A DNA stretch of 5,063 nucleotides from Spirochaetia bacterium (GTDB taxonomy: Bacteria; Spirochaetota; Spirochaetia; Treponematales; Breznakiellaceae): assembly GCA_026002045.1 (NCBI GenBank), contig BOAV01000137.1, positions 1-5,063 of the forward strand, given 5' to 3'. This document shows, one piece after another, positions 4,997 to 5,063 of this stretch; within the stretch, counting starts at the first letter, position 1, and each line of letters begins with the position of its first letter. The notes below the pieces were generated by a model. It was not told the DNA's origin. It was given only the letters and a program-made list of their open reading frames with translations, and did not search any database. Position numbers and translations under genes: made by a program.

Positions 4997-5063
4997 CATT
5001 GAGGAGCTTGAAAATGGTTTCGATGTGCTGTTCAAAGCCCAGGGACAGGATAAACCGGATTCC
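4956..5063 (-). CDS. C-terminal tail of an unidentified protein (partial)
   Basis: The minus strand is open from the right edge for 35 codons and ends in TGA at 4958-4956. The peptide begins GIRFILSLGFEQ and ends ILLPRSD. It is hydrophobic with alternating charged residues, as in an amphipathic helix, and 24 of 35 codons end in G or C, in line with the neighbouring genes. The stop lies 92 bp before the isomerase start, leaving room for that gene's promoter. I do not recognise the family from this fragment. The plus strand is also open from 4953 to the edge but lacks an in-frame ATG, so the minus strand is preferred. The region could instead be non-coding. Confidence 0.4.
   Translation of the reverse strand, partial: GIRFILSLGFEQHIETIFKLLNAQAIQSILLPRSD

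Noticed and set aside
5001..5063. Plus-strand gene start at ATG 5014 preceded by GAGGAG
   Set aside because: Spacing is acceptable, but the short peptide (MVSMCCSKPRDRINRI) does not look protein-like; the minus frame is longer and has better codon use. It cannot be fully excluded because of the edge.

Overview
The window looks like a piece of a moderately GC-rich spirochaete chromosome, most like the termite-gut Treponema group. That placement is an inference from gene content and protein style; no 16S or other decisive marker is present. Six protein genes are well supported (one truncated by the left edge), with one complete tRNA gene and a probable gene tail at the right edge. The window splits into a rightward half (1-3442) and a leftward half (3449-5063) that converge with only 6 bp between stop codons.

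Rightward half. It opens with the C-terminal part of a PlsC-type 1-acylglycerol-3-phosphate acyltransferase. After a 107-bp gap come three nearly contiguous genes separated by 2 bp and 1 bp: an alpha/beta-hydrolase of the hormone-sensitive-lipase type, an HxxxDG acyltransferase of the alcohol acetyltransferase/condensation-fold type, and a small protein with an N-terminal four-cysteine zinc ribbon and six predicted membrane helices (DUF6320-like). The tight spacing, with Shine-Dalgarno sites for genes 2 and 3 inside or touching the preceding gene, argues for one transcript. My working idea is an acyl-ester make-and-break module tied to the membrane, possibly linked to lipid metabolism through the neighbouring plsC. 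The substrate cannot be read from the sequence.

Leftward half. A probable promoter drives a TIM-barrel sugar phosphate isomerase/epimerase, which ends at a convincing Rho-independent terminator. Just past it lies tRNA-Val(TAC), and 26 bp after the tRNA 3' end starts a small secreted DUF2141 protein. No terminator separates the last two, so the mRNA may be cut out of a tRNA-mRNA precursor. At the right edge a 35-codon open frame on the minus strand probably is the tail of another gene; it ends inside an interrupted hairpin.

Most unusual points: the hydrolase has Cys where its family normally has the catalytic Asp; its start has no visible Shine-Dalgarno site but has a -10-like hexamer about 8 bp upstream, beside a perfect 7-bp inverted repeat; and the tRNA-DUF2141 linkage. 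There is no sign of a mobile element, CRISPR array, rRNA or origin, and no gene-free stretch above 300 bp.
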